Shown here: positions 21,911 through 29,908 of the stretch, in pieces
Layout of the letters: each line of letters begins with the position of its first letter
How positions within the stretch are numbered: the stretch's first letter is position 1
From: Desulfobacca sp.
Lineage (GTDB): Bacteria > Desulfobacterota > Desulfobaccia > Desulfobaccales > Desulfobaccaceae
DNA: 45,609 nt
Assembly (NCBI GenBank): GCA_028695935.1
Contig: JAQVHY010000006.1
Coordinates: forward strand, 1 to 45,609
Direction: 5' to 3'
Notes under the pieces: model-generated
Told to the model about the DNA's origin: nothing
Databases searched by the model: none
The model's input: only the letters and a program-made list of their open reading frames with translations
Position numbers and translations under genes: made by a program

Positions 21911-22974
21911 TAGGATTCCTCCATATTGGTCCGCAAGTCTTCCAAGTTTTTTGGCAAGGGCGGTAATATTACCCCCCGTTCGGTAATAATCCCGGCAATT
22001 AAGCCATGGGGGGTAACATCGAAGGCCAGATTTAAGGCCCGGCAGCCATCCGGAGCAATGGGGAGACCTTGGATCTGGGTGACCTCCCGGCCATCGCGCT
22101 CCTCAATAGGTATCTGACGGCCTTCGGATAACGAAAAATCAAAGGTCGATAGGGGAGCCGCCACATAAAACGGTATTTTATGGTACTGGGCCAGGACTGC
22201 CACGCCATAGGTGCCGATCTTATTGGCCACGTCGCCGTTGGCGGCAATGCGATCCGCGCCTACCACCGCCAGTTGGATCTTACCCTGGGCCATTAAACAG
22301 GCCGCCGAGTTGTCGGTGATCAGGGTATGGGGAATGCCCAGCTTCATCAGTTCCCAGGTGGTCAATCGCGCGCCTTGCAGAATCGGTCGGGTTTCATCTG
22401 CTATTACCTGTATTTTCTTACCTTTTTCCCAGGCCGCGCGAATCACTCCCAGGGCAGTGCCATAACCGCCGGTAGCCAGACCCCCGGCATTACAGTGCGT
22501 GAGCACGGTATCGCCCTCCTGGATTAACCCCTGGCCGGCCGCGGCTAATTGTCGATTAATGGCAATGTCTTCTCTAAGGATGTTTTGGGCCTCGGTGACT
22601 AAGAGCTGCTTGAGCTCATCAATCCCCTGGTCGAGATGGGCCGCGACCAACGCTTGCATACGCTTCAGGGCCCAGGTGAGATTGACCGCGGTAGGCCGGG
22701 CCCCGGCAATTACCTGGCAGATGTCCTGGAAATGACGCTGAAACTCCTGGACCTGGCGAGTGGGAGACTGAAGAGCACCCAAAGCCGCGGCCATGGCGGC
22801 GGCCACTCCAATGGCGGGCGCGCCCCGGATGGCCAGGGTCTGAATCGCCTCCACTACCTGGCGATAATCATCACAGGTCAGATAGAGTTCTTTTTCCGGT
22901 AATCGCCGCTGATCGAGCAGCACCACCTTATCATGTTCCCAACGAATGGTGTCATAGCCTGTAATTTCGGTCAC
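21910..22974 (-). CDS. mtnA: S-methyl-5-thioribose-1-phosphate isomerase
   Basis: 354 residues, full family length. It interconverts 5-methylthioribose 1-phosphate and the ribulose form in methionine salvage. Landmarks are AIRGAPAIGVAAA, THCNAGGLATGGYGTALG with the catalytic cysteine, DETRPILQGARLT, the VGADRIAANGDVANKIGTY strand with the catalytic aspartate, and PIEERDGREV. GTG start with AAGGGG eight bases upstream. No other mtn gene is in the window. It is the first gene of a two-gene unit with the L,D-transpeptidase, whose start overlaps its stop; no metabolic link between the two is obvious. Confidence 0.95.
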   Translation of the reverse strand: MTEITGYDTIRWEHDKVVLLDQRRLPEKELYLTCDDYRQVVEAIQTLAIRGAPAIGVAAAMAAALGALQSPTRQVQEFQRHFQDICQVIAGARPTAVNLTWALKRMQALVAAHLDQGIDELKQLLVTEAQNILREDIAINRQLAAAGQGLIQEGDTVLTHCNAGGLATGGYGTALGVIRAAWEKGKKIQVIADETRPILQGARLTTWELMKLGIPHTLITDNSAACLMAQGKIQLAVVGADRIAANGDVANKIGTYGVAVLAQYHKIPFYVAAPLSTFDFSLSEGRQIPIEERDGREVTQIQGLPIAPDGCRALNLAFDVTPHGLIAGIITERGVILPPLPKNLEDLRTNMEES

Positions 22975-23062
22975 TTATAATCCCCTTTAAATTTAACTTG
23001 CCACGACCGCAGGGGTGTAGCGTTAAACGCACTTTAAGTTATTTAAATCTTGGTGATGAAAT

Positions 23063-23632
23063 TTACCCGCGGGGTTTGGCCCAGATTTCCAGGACGGTTA
23101 AATCCAAGAAGCGTTTGGAGGCCGCCGAGCGCAGCAAGGCTACGGTATCCGCCCCCCAGGCAGTACCGGCCATAGCTACTACCTCGGCCCCTTCGGGTAT
23201 CAGTCCGGCATCGACGGCTTCCATCACAATCTCGCAACAGACCTTCATCCCCTGGCCCAAGCGCCTGAGTGTATTGGCGATCAATAAAGTAGGGGCGCTG
23301 CCTTTGAACTGTTCCGCCAGGCTGGTCTCCAGGGAATGGGTGAGGATGGTGCCCCTATACACCGGAACCCCTAAGGCCCAGATCTGACGATAGTTGTCTT
23401 CCTTAAATTCATCGATATTGGGACCCTTAAAACCGACGCTGTGGCCGACGATCACCAAGTTGATATTTTTACCCGCCAGTAAACGGGCGGCTTTGACCCC
23501 GGTATCGCCGGTAGTGGAGGCCACGACAAAATATTTATAACCTTCGGCCTGGGCTCGGGCCAAGATCTCCAGGCAGGCGTCGGTATTTTCCGGCCCGGTT
23601 CTATCAAAATACCAGACTTCCCGTCGAATCAT
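23063..23632 (-). CDS. Pyruvate kinase alpha/beta (C-terminal) domain protein
   Basis: 189 residues resembling only the C-terminal alpha/beta domain of pyruvate kinase, found alone in many anaerobes and archaea. Landmarks are YFVVASTTGDTGVKAARLL, LVIVGHSVGFKGPN, RGTILTHSLETSL and GAEVVAMAGTAWGADT. The catalytic barrel is absent, so it is not a pyruvate kinase. The domain binds allosteric ligands in the full enzyme; here the ligand and role are unknown. ATG with GGGAGGAG upstream. It is 88 bp upstream of mtnA on the same strand. Confidence 0.85.
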   Translation of the reverse strand: MIRREVWYFDRTGPENTDACLEILARAQAEGYKYFVVASTTGDTGVKAARLLAGKNINLVIVGHSVGFKGPNIDEFKEDNYRQIWALGVPVYRGTILTHSLETSLAEQFKGSAPTLLIANTLRRLGQGMKVCCEIVMEAVDAGLIPEGAEVVAMAGTAWGADTVALLRSAASKRFLDLTVLEIWAKPRG

Positions 23633-23931
23633 CGCTCCTCCCGCTTATTACCGCGTTTAGGCTTGACCATGGCCCCTATATTTTTGCCTCTGGATTAGCA
23701 TTAGTCAAGGGGATTTCTGGGGTTCGAGCTATTATCGATTCCAGACTCTATCCTGCGATCAGCAGAGGTTAATTTTAACCATTTGGACAGAAAAAAACTT
23801 TAGTTTTACAATACATGTTTCGATATATGGCTTAGATGAACACGGTCTGGGCTGATTTTATAAGTAAATTTGTGCATCCCTAACCAAGAAGTCAATAAGG
23901 GGGTATCGAGTCAGATACCCAAGGAGGCCGT
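23633..23931. other. Intergenic region upstream of the chemoreceptor gene
   Basis: 299 bp between divergent genes. The last 30 bases hold a perfect 7-bp hairpin, GGGTATC (23901-23907) with GATACCC (23914-23920), placed directly before the AAGGAGG at 23921. It could affect ribosome access. No GEMM-type riboswitch or other known motif was recognised. Confidence 0.5.
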
Positions 23932-25551
23932 ATGAAATTGACCATGGGAAAAAAACTAGGTCTGGGGTTTGGCTTAGGACTGGCGGCTTTAATAGTCCTT
24001 ACCGTTCTAGGTTATCGGGGATTGAGTCATAATCTAAAGGCTGCCCGACTGATCAATACCGGCAGTCATTTTCAAACCAGCATTGCCCAGGCGCAAGGGG
24101 CGTACGGGCTCGGGGTCCAAAAGCTGACCGAGGGTCTTATTAGATCAGACCACCCCCAAGCCGCCATTAAGGCATTAGACAATTATAAATCCAAATCGGG
24201 AGAGTGGCTGGAGGGGCCAACTCGGGTAGAGCTGGAAAGATTAATCCCCTCTGTTCGGCGAAATTTACAAATGATACAAGACCTTAATACAAAGTTCCAA
24301 CAATCTGCCCAGGATCTCAAGGACTATTTGGACAAAGGGGAGCTACCGCTCGCCATCAGTCAGTACTTTCAGACCACCGCGCCGTTAGTTGAACAGTTGT
24401 CTCAACAGTATGCCCAGATCCAGACCGAGATCCAGACTCGGGTCGCGGAGGCCAATGGGGCATTAATCCAGACTAGCCAAAAGTATCAGAATCTTTTATA
24501 TTTTTGGGGTGGGTTGCTTTCTTTGGGTTTTGTGGTGTTGGGATTTTTCTTGGGACGCAACTTAGTGGGAAGCCTGAAACGCACCGTGGAAGGGTTGGGG
24601 CAGGCGTCAAGCGAAGTTGCCGCGGCCTCCGGTCAGGTGGCCCAGGCCTCCCAGCAACTGGCCGAGGCTTCGACCCAGCAAGCGGCATCGCTGGAAGAGA
24701 CTTCTGCCTCTATGGAAGAGATGGCGGGCACCGTTAAGCAAAATTCTCTCAATGCTGAAGAGTGTAACCGTCATATGCTTCAGACCCATGAAAAGACCAG
24801 AGAAGTGCATAAGTCCCTGCGCGCCACTAAGGATTTCATGTTGACCATCTCCCAATCGGGCGAAAGCATAAAAAAGATTATCAGGAATATCGACGAGATC
24901 GCCTTTCAAACCAATCTATTGGCCCTGAACGCGGCAGTGGAAGCGGCCCGCGCCGGGGAGGCCGGTAAAGGCTTTGCGGTAGTGGCCGATGAAGTCCGCA
25001 ACCTGGCCCAGCGAGCCGCGGAAGCTGCCAAGACCACGGATGGCCTGATCGGCGAAACTGCGAAACAGATCGAAATGGGTACCGTCCAGATTCAGGAGAC
25101 TTTGACCAAGTTCTATGATATGGGCGATTCCGCCAAGAAGGTCAACGATCTGGTTGGTGAGATTGCCAGCGCCAGCCAGGAACAGGCCCAAGGGGTGATC
25201 CAGATCAATGGGGCCGTAGCCCAAATGGACAAAGTGGTGCAAAGTAATGCTGCCAATGCCGAAGAGAGCGCCTCAGCCGCGGAGGAATTGGCCGCTCAGG
25301 CAGAGGTTATGAAGAATCATGTGTTGGAACTGATGGGTATGGTTACCAGCGGTTACCGAGATAACCAAAAACCAAGGCTAATCAGCGGGGCTCGCACGCC
25401 GAAGAAGTTAAAACTTGATCACCAAACGGGTAGGCTGCCAGAAGCAGCGGCTTCACCAACCGGCAGCCGAACACCAGCTCCGGTTGAACCTCGAATGGTC
25501 CACCCGGAAGAGATTATTCCCATGGAAGATAAAGATTTTCGGGATTTTTAG
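23932..25551 (+). CDS. Methyl-accepting chemotaxis protein
   Basis: 539 residues. Two membrane helices (about 12-30 and 187-208) enclose a mostly helical periplasmic sensor of about 155 residues, probably a four-helix bundle. The cytoplasmic signalling domain contains the hairpin-tip motif [40 protein letters not shown] (quoted in parts: [20 protein letters not shown]). A recognisable HAMP domain is missing: the coil [20 protein letters not shown] starts right after helix 2. The C-terminal tail is long, proline-rich and ends EDKDFRDF, which is not the NWETF-type CheR tether. Strong AAGGAGG four bases before the ATG. The ligand is unknown and no che genes are nearby. Confidence 0.93.
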   Translation: MKLTMGKKLGLGFGLGLAALIVLTVLGYRGLSHNLKAARLINTGSHFQTSIAQAQGAYGLGVQKLTEGLIRSDHPQAAIKALDNYKSKSGEWLEGPTRVELERLIPSVRRNLQMIQDLNTKFQQSAQDLKDYLDKGELPLAISQYFQTTAPLVEQLSQQYAQIQTEIQTRVAEANGALIQTSQKYQNLLYFWGGLLSLGFVVLGFFLGRNLVGSLKRTVEGLGQASSEVAAASGQVAQASQQLAEASTQQAASLEETSASMEEMAGTVKQNSLNAEECNRHMLQTHEKTREVHKSLRATKDFMLTISQSGESIKKIIRNIDEIAFQTNLLALNAAVEAARAGEAGKGFAVVADEVRNLAQRAAEAAKTTDGLIGETAKQIEMGTVQIQETLTKFYDMGDSAKKVNDLVGEIASASQEQAQGVIQINGAVAQMDKVVQSNAANAEESASAAEELAAQAEVMKNHVLELMGMVTSGYRDNQKPRLISGARTPKKLKLDHQTGRLPEAAASPTGSRTPAPVEPRMVHPEEIIPMEDKDFRDF

Positions 25552-25565
25552 GATTCCAGGCTTTG

Positions 25566-25598
25566 GCCTAAAATCAGTAAAATTGGGTTTTAGGCTTT
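25566..25598 (+). terminator. Possible terminator after the chemoreceptor gene
   Basis: GCCTAAAA (25566-25573) pairs perfectly with TTTTAGGC (25588-25595), followed by TTT. The loop is 14 bases. It lies between convergent genes, 15 bp past the chemoreceptor stop. Confidence 0.4.
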
Positions 25599-25676
25599 GC
25601 GCTGCCTGCAGCCGGGGCGGCGTTGACCGTTGGACAAGAGCCGTCGGCCTTATTTAATAAATTAGGGATGGTTGGT

Positions 25677-26645
25677 TTATTTGATGGCGGGGGTTAGAGC
25701 TGGCGCTAAGATATCATCCGGCAATATGACTATTTCTCGCTCCAGGGTAACCCCGAAAAGCTTCCCGACGGTTTCTTGGATGTGGGCGATTAGCGCCTTT
25801 ACCTGAGCCGCGGTGGCATTGCCCAGATTGATGATGAAATTGGCATGATGGGCGGACACCTGCGCGTCTCCATACCGCAGCCCTTTTAAGCCAGCCTGCT
25901 CGATCAGCCACCCGGCCGGTCGGCCGCCAGGCGGATTTTTAAAGACGCTGCCGCAATTACTTGAATTAACGGGAGATTTTGCCTGCCGCTGCCGCAGCAG
26001 CTCTGATATCCGGGCCTGAATCTTTTCGGGCGGCGCGGTCTCATCCAGATAAAATTCTGCGGCTACCACCAACCAGTGTGGAAAGTTAAGCAGTCGGGAG
26101 TGCCGATAGCTCAAATTCAGTTCCGCGGCCGTTAGGGTTACCAGCTGCAATCGAGGGGTGACCAGGGTGACCTGCCGGAGGTGAGCGCCGATTTCTTGAC
26201 CTGGACCGGTACCGGCGTTGAGCCGGACCGCGGCGCCCACGGTGCCCGGAATACCCGCCAGAAACTCAAACCCCGCCACTCCCTGGACGGCTAGATAGTG
26301 CGCCAGTCGAGGCAGGGACACCCCAGCTCCAACTCGCAGGCGATCGCCCTCAAGTTTTAGTTCTTTAAAAGTTGGGGCCAGGTGTAGGGTAATACCCGGC
26401 AGCCCGCGGTCGGCGATCAACAGGTTGGAACCCCGCCCCAGAAAGAACAACGGCCACTCGTACGTCTGAGCCTGTCGGAAAACTTCAAACAGATCGTCCA
26501 GGTCACGGGGGACGGCCAAAACCTGGGCACTGCCGCCGATTTTCCAGGTGGTCAAAGGCGCTAAAGGGTGATTGTCATAGACCTGACCCCGGATGGCCAG
26601 TGAGTGATTCAGACCAACATCCATATAATTTATCGACTTAGGCAT
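25677..26645 (-). CDS. murB: UDP-N-acetylenolpyruvoylglucosamine reductase
   Basis: 322 residues. An FAD enzyme that reduces UDP-GlcNAc-enolpyruvate to UDP-MurNAc with NADPH, a committed step of peptidoglycan synthesis. Motifs are TTWKIGGSA, FLGRGSNLLI (FAD site), FLAGIPGTVGAA, YRHSRLL (Tyr/Arg site), NCGSVFKNPPG with the catalytic serine, and LIEQAGLKG. The compact C-terminal part fits the type II MurB layout. The ATG at 26645 has no clear RBS; an internal ATG at 26624 is an alternative. It is apart from the usual mur cluster and divergent from the M23 peptidase gene. Confidence 0.96.
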   Translation of the reverse strand: MPKSINYMDVGLNHSLAIRGQVYDNHPLAPLTTWKIGGSAQVLAVPRDLDDLFEVFRQAQTYEWPLFFLGRGSNLLIADRGLPGITLHLAPTFKELKLEGDRLRVGAGVSLPRLAHYLAVQGVAGFEFLAGIPGTVGAAVRLNAGTGPGQEIGAHLRQVTLVTPRLQLVTLTAAELNLSYRHSRLLNFPHWLVVAAEFYLDETAPPEKIQARISELLRQRQAKSPVNSSNCGSVFKNPPGGRPAGWLIEQAGLKGLRYGDAQVSAHHANFIINLGNATAAQVKALIAHIQETVGKLFGVTLEREIVILPDDILAPALTPAIK

Positions 26646-26875
26646 TAATAATTCGACCGGTGAGCTATTATAACCGGTGTTATTCAGACATTTCCAGCCA
26701 GATCTTGCAACTTATATAAATCCTTAATCAATTCAACTATTATGCTGTTCACCGCTGCCCGTCAAGTTAACAGAATTTTTTTAACGCCATCTGAATTGGG
26801 CTAAAACCGCGGTTGCGACCCCCTTGCCTGCAAAGGCAATCCCTGGTAGGATAATAAAAATTTTTTAGGGAGGCG

Positions 26876-28303
26876 ATGATTATTTCCCGGCGACGGACTC
26901 TATTTCCCAGGCAAAGCAGCCTATTCCTGATCCTGTTGACGATCGGGTTGGTGGCTGGCCTGATCGGATTTATCATCTACGGCATCGATTGGCAAGCCCC
27001 CCAGGTGCAATTAACCCCTGAAATTAAGGTCTTGGGAACTAAAACCCACCTGACTTTAAAGGTTGCCGACCAAGACAGCGGTCTCCAACAGTTGCGGGTA
27101 ACCCTGGAACAGCCGGGCTTGGTCAAGGTTATTGTGGACCGTAATTTCCCGGCCGGTGGCTGGTGGGGGGGAGGCCGGGAGCATCTCGTGGAGATGCCCT
27201 TAACCTTGGAACCTAAGAGTTTAGGGCTGCAGGAAGGCCCGGCTATACTCACGGTGGGGGCTCGGGATTATTCTTGGTGGGGCTGGTTTGGAGGCCGAAA
27301 AACTACCTTAACCCGGCAACTTACCATTGACCTGATACCTTTGCAAATATCGGTGCGGTCCTTGAACCATGTCTTGAACCAGGGGGGGGCCGGGCTGGTC
27401 ACCTATCAGATCAACAAGGACATTAAACAGAGCGGGGTTTTGGTTGATGGCCGCTGGTTTACCGGTTATCCCTGTCCCGGTAACCCCCCGGGGGGTTATT
27501 TGGCCTTCTTTGCCGTGCCGATTGAAGTGACTAACCCTTTCTCGCTGGAAATCAAGGCGATCGACCTGGCCGGTAATGAAGCTCGGCAGTCGGTGGTCTA
27601 TCGCTTGAAACGGCGTCGCTGGCGCACTGACCGCATTAACATCTCAGAAACCTTTTTACAACAAAAACTGCCGGAATTCCAGGCCATGTCAGTGGATCTA
27701 AAAAATATCAGCGACCCGCTGCAGGCCTTCCTGGTGGTCAATCAGCAGTGGCGCCGGGCTAACAACCAGCGAGTGGAAGAAATCTGCCGTACCAGTCATC
27801 CGCAACGTTTCTGGAAAGGGCCATTTCTGCGCCTGAAGAACAGCAAGCCGATGGCGGGATTTGCTGACCAGCGATCCTATTTCTTTCAGGGGCGGGAAAT
27901 TGACCACCAGGTCCATATGGGTCAAGACCTGGCTTCGCTCCAAAACGCCGAAGTGGTTGCAGCCAATCACGGCGTCGTAATTATGGCTGAGACTCTGGGG
28001 ATTTATGGCCAGAATGTGATCATCGATCATGGCTGGGGCCTGTTCAGCATGTATAGCCATCTGAGTCAGATTCAGGTCAAGACCGGTCAGCAGGTCAAGA
28101 AGGGTGATATCATTGGCCGCACCGGGACTACGGGCCTGGCCGGCGGCGATCACTTACATTTTGGCATGATTGTTCAGGGGCAATATGTTGATCCCTTAGA
28201 ATGGTGGGACGCCCACTGGATTAAAGATAACGTCGAACTTCAACTTAAGCCCGATCAGCCGCCCCAGTCGGTGGAACAAGTTTCTCGTCCTGGGACTACC
28301 TGA
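26876..28303 (+). CDS. M23 family metallopeptidase, membrane-anchored
   Basis: 475 residues. One N-terminal membrane anchor (about 17-38; LFLILLTIGLVAGLIGFIIYG), a region of about 310 residues with beta-sandwich-like segments and many Trp/Gly (GGWWGGG, YSWWGWFGG), then the LytM/M23 domain (about 345-455). The zinc and catalytic motifs are visible: HQVHMGQD (HxGxD), MYSHLS and GDHLHFG (HxH). It should cut peptide cross-links of peptidoglycan or act as a regulator of an amidase. ATG with AGGGAGG upstream. The 5' leader holds a TTGCCT-GCAA-AGGCAA hairpin at 26824-26839. The next gene follows 55 bp later. Confidence 0.9.
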   Translation: MIISRRRTLFPRQSSLFLILLTIGLVAGLIGFIIYGIDWQAPQVQLTPEIKVLGTKTHLTLKVADQDSGLQQLRVTLEQPGLVKVIVDRNFPAGGWWGGGREHLVEMPLTLEPKSLGLQEGPAILTVGARDYSWWGWFGGRKTTLTRQLTIDLIPLQISVRSLNHVLNQGGAGLVTYQINKDIKQSGVLVDGRWFTGYPCPGNPPGGYLAFFAVPIEVTNPFSLEIKAIDLAGNEARQSVVYRLKRRRWRTDRINISETFLQQKLPEFQAMSVDLKNISDPLQAFLVVNQQWRRANNQRVEEICRTSHPQRFWKGPFLRLKNSKPMAGFADQRSYFFQGREIDHQVHMGQDLASLQNAEVVAANHGVVIMAETLGIYGQNVIIDHGWGLFSMYSHLSQIQVKTGQQVKKGDIIGRTGTTGLAGGDHLHFGMIVQGQYVDPLEWWDAHWIKDNVELQLKPDQPPQSVEQVSRPGTT

Positions 28304-28358
28304 TCGCTATCGGCTTTTTGGAACAAGGGGCCGGGTTTAGCCGGTAAGATGTAGGAAA

Positions 28359-28982
28359 ATGGGAAATAAGCCGACGATGTTGCGCATCAACCCCCAGAAC
28401 CCCCAAGAACGCCTGCTCCGTCAGGTGGTCCAGGTACTGGCGGACGGGGGCATTATTGCCTATCCTACCGATACCTGTTATGGGATCGGCTGCGATCTGT
28501 TTAACAAAGGCGGGATTGAAAAGATTTATCAGCTCAAACGGCGGTCGCTGTCCAAACCTTTCAGTTTTATCTGTGCCGACTTAAAAAATATCAGCGAATA
28601 TGCCCGGGTTTCCAACTACGCCTACAAGACCATGAAGCGGCTCTTGCCCGGACCTTATACCTTTATTTTAGAAGGCTCCCGGCTGGTGCCCAAGATTATG
28701 CTGACCCGGCGTAAGACCGCGGGTATCCGGGTCCCCAACCATGCCATCGGTCTGGGGTTGGTGAAACTTCTGGGCCACCCTATCATCAGCACCAGCGCCA
28801 GCCGCGCCGACGGGTTGGTAATGAGCGATCCCTATGAGATTGCCGACTATTTCAAACCGTATCTGGATCTAGTGGTGGATGGCGGGGTAATTATGCCGGA
28901 ACCGTCCAGCGTGATCTCGCTGATTTATGATGTCCCCGAAATCATTCGGGTGGGCAAAGGAGAGGTCAGTGATTTCGAATGA
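28359..28982 (+). CDS. Sua5/YciO/YrdC family protein (YciO-like)
   Basis: 207 residues. Related to threonylcarbamoyl-AMP synthases, which make the t6A precursor in tRNA. Motifs include GIIAYPTDTCYGIGC, IYQLKRRSLSKPFSFI, a KTAGIRVPNHAI strand and IISTSASRADG. The STSA pattern and the shorter length fit the YciO branch, whose exact function is less certain than TsaC's. The SAN motif of TsaC reads SASR, so equivalence to TsaC should not be assumed. The start at 28359 is followed by a second ATG at 28377; the first has AGGA just upstream. Confidence 0.85.
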   Translation: MGNKPTMLRINPQNPQERLLRQVVQVLADGGIIAYPTDTCYGIGCDLFNKGGIEKIYQLKRRSLSKPFSFICADLKNISEYARVSNYAYKTMKRLLPGPYTFILEGSRLVPKIMLTRRKTAGIRVPNHAIGLGLVKLLGHPIISTSASRADGLVMSDPYEIADYFKPYLDLVVDGGVIMPEPSSVISLIYDVPEIIRVGKGEVSDFE

Positions 28983-29001
28983 TGCGGTTAGCTCTAGTTG
29001 C

Positions 29002-29889
29002 TTACTTGCCTGAACTGAGCAGATAGGCCGGAACCAACGGCGACAGTTGTAACTGACTTAAGGTTTCCTGCAGACTCTGCCCAAAGAGCAATTGCCAGAG
29101 CGAGAACTTATCCTTTTCGGGATAGATGGCCTCTACTTTGCCCACTATACCCCCCAAGCGGCCGGCCTTTTCGATGGCATCCTGGAGATTACCGAATTCA
29201 TCGATCATCTTTAGATTTTTGGCTTCTTCACCGGTTAGGATCCGCCCATCGGCCACGGCTCTGACCTTTTCTAGGGGGAGCTTGCGGCCCTGGGCCACGT
29301 CCCGAATGAATTGTTCGTGAATATTGTTAAGCAGATTTTGGAGATAGGCCTTCTCCTCCGGAGTCATGGGGCGCATGGGGGAACCGGTATCTTTAAAGGC
29401 CCCGGCCTTAAGGTCGTAGAAGTCCAACCCTAACTTTTTAATCAAATCTTCGACATTGGCAAATCTGATGATCACCCCGATGCTGCCGGTCATGGTACCG
29501 GGGCTGGCGATGATCAGGTCGGCGGCACTGGCGATATAATAACCTCCGGAAGCGGCGACGGTGCCTAAAGAAGCGACGATTTTTTTAGTCTTGCGGATCT
29601 TGTTAATTTCCCGCCAGATTTCTTGAGCCGGGCCGACGGCTCCCCCCGGCGAGTTAATGCGCAAGACAATCGCCTTGATCTGGGAATTTCGCCGATATTT
29701 ATCCAGTTGCTTTAAGGTATCCTGGGCCTCAGCAATCAGCCCCTTAACTTCTATGACCCCGACTTTTTCTCCTCTCGACCACAGGGTGCCGTCTTTCGCA
29801 AAGGATAGCATCAACAGACTGAGGCCGATAAAAAACAGGATAATCGAGCCCAGGATAAGCACTACGGAGTAAAGCGGCCGTTTTTTCAT
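29002..29889 (-). CDS. sppA: Signal peptide peptidase SppA, short form
   Basis: 295 residues. One N-terminal membrane anchor (about 8-30), then a single ClpP-like S49 domain. The nucleophile is the serine in GTVAASGGYYIAS and the general base the lysine in LKAGAFKDTGSPMR; INSPGGAV and MTGSIGVI are also typical. Short-form SppA works as an octamer, unlike the 67-kDa E. coli form. It degrades leftover signal peptides in the membrane. ATG with GGAAGGA upstream. Last gene of hisC-cmk-rpsA-sppA, 19 bp after rpsA. Confidence 0.94.
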   Translation of the reverse strand: MKKRPLYSVVLILGSIILFFIGLSLLMLSFAKDGTLWSRGEKVGVIEVKGLIAEAQDTLKQLDKYRRNSQIKAIVLRINSPGGAVGPAQEIWREINKIRKTKKIVASLGTVAASGGYYIASAADLIIASPGTMTGSIGVIIRFANVEDLIKKLGLDFYDLKAGAFKDTGSPMRPMTPEEKAYLQNLLNNIHEQFIRDVAQGRKLPLEKVRAVADGRILTGEEAKNLKMIDEFGNLQDAIEKAGRLGGIVGKVEAIYPEKDKFSLWQLLFGQSLQETLSQLQLSPLVPAYLLSSGK

Positions 29890-29908
29890 AGAGTCCTTCC
29901 CCAGTTGG

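Noticed and set aside
23641-23931. Possible c-di-GMP (GEMM) riboswitch before the chemoreceptor
   Set aside because: No match to the conserved GEMM core by eye; only a plain hairpin next to the RBS.
26646-26875. Possible ydaO (c-di-AMP) riboswitch before the M23 peptidase, suggested by the DAC gene
   Set aside because: The leader is too short and lacks the conserved core segments of ydaO RNA.
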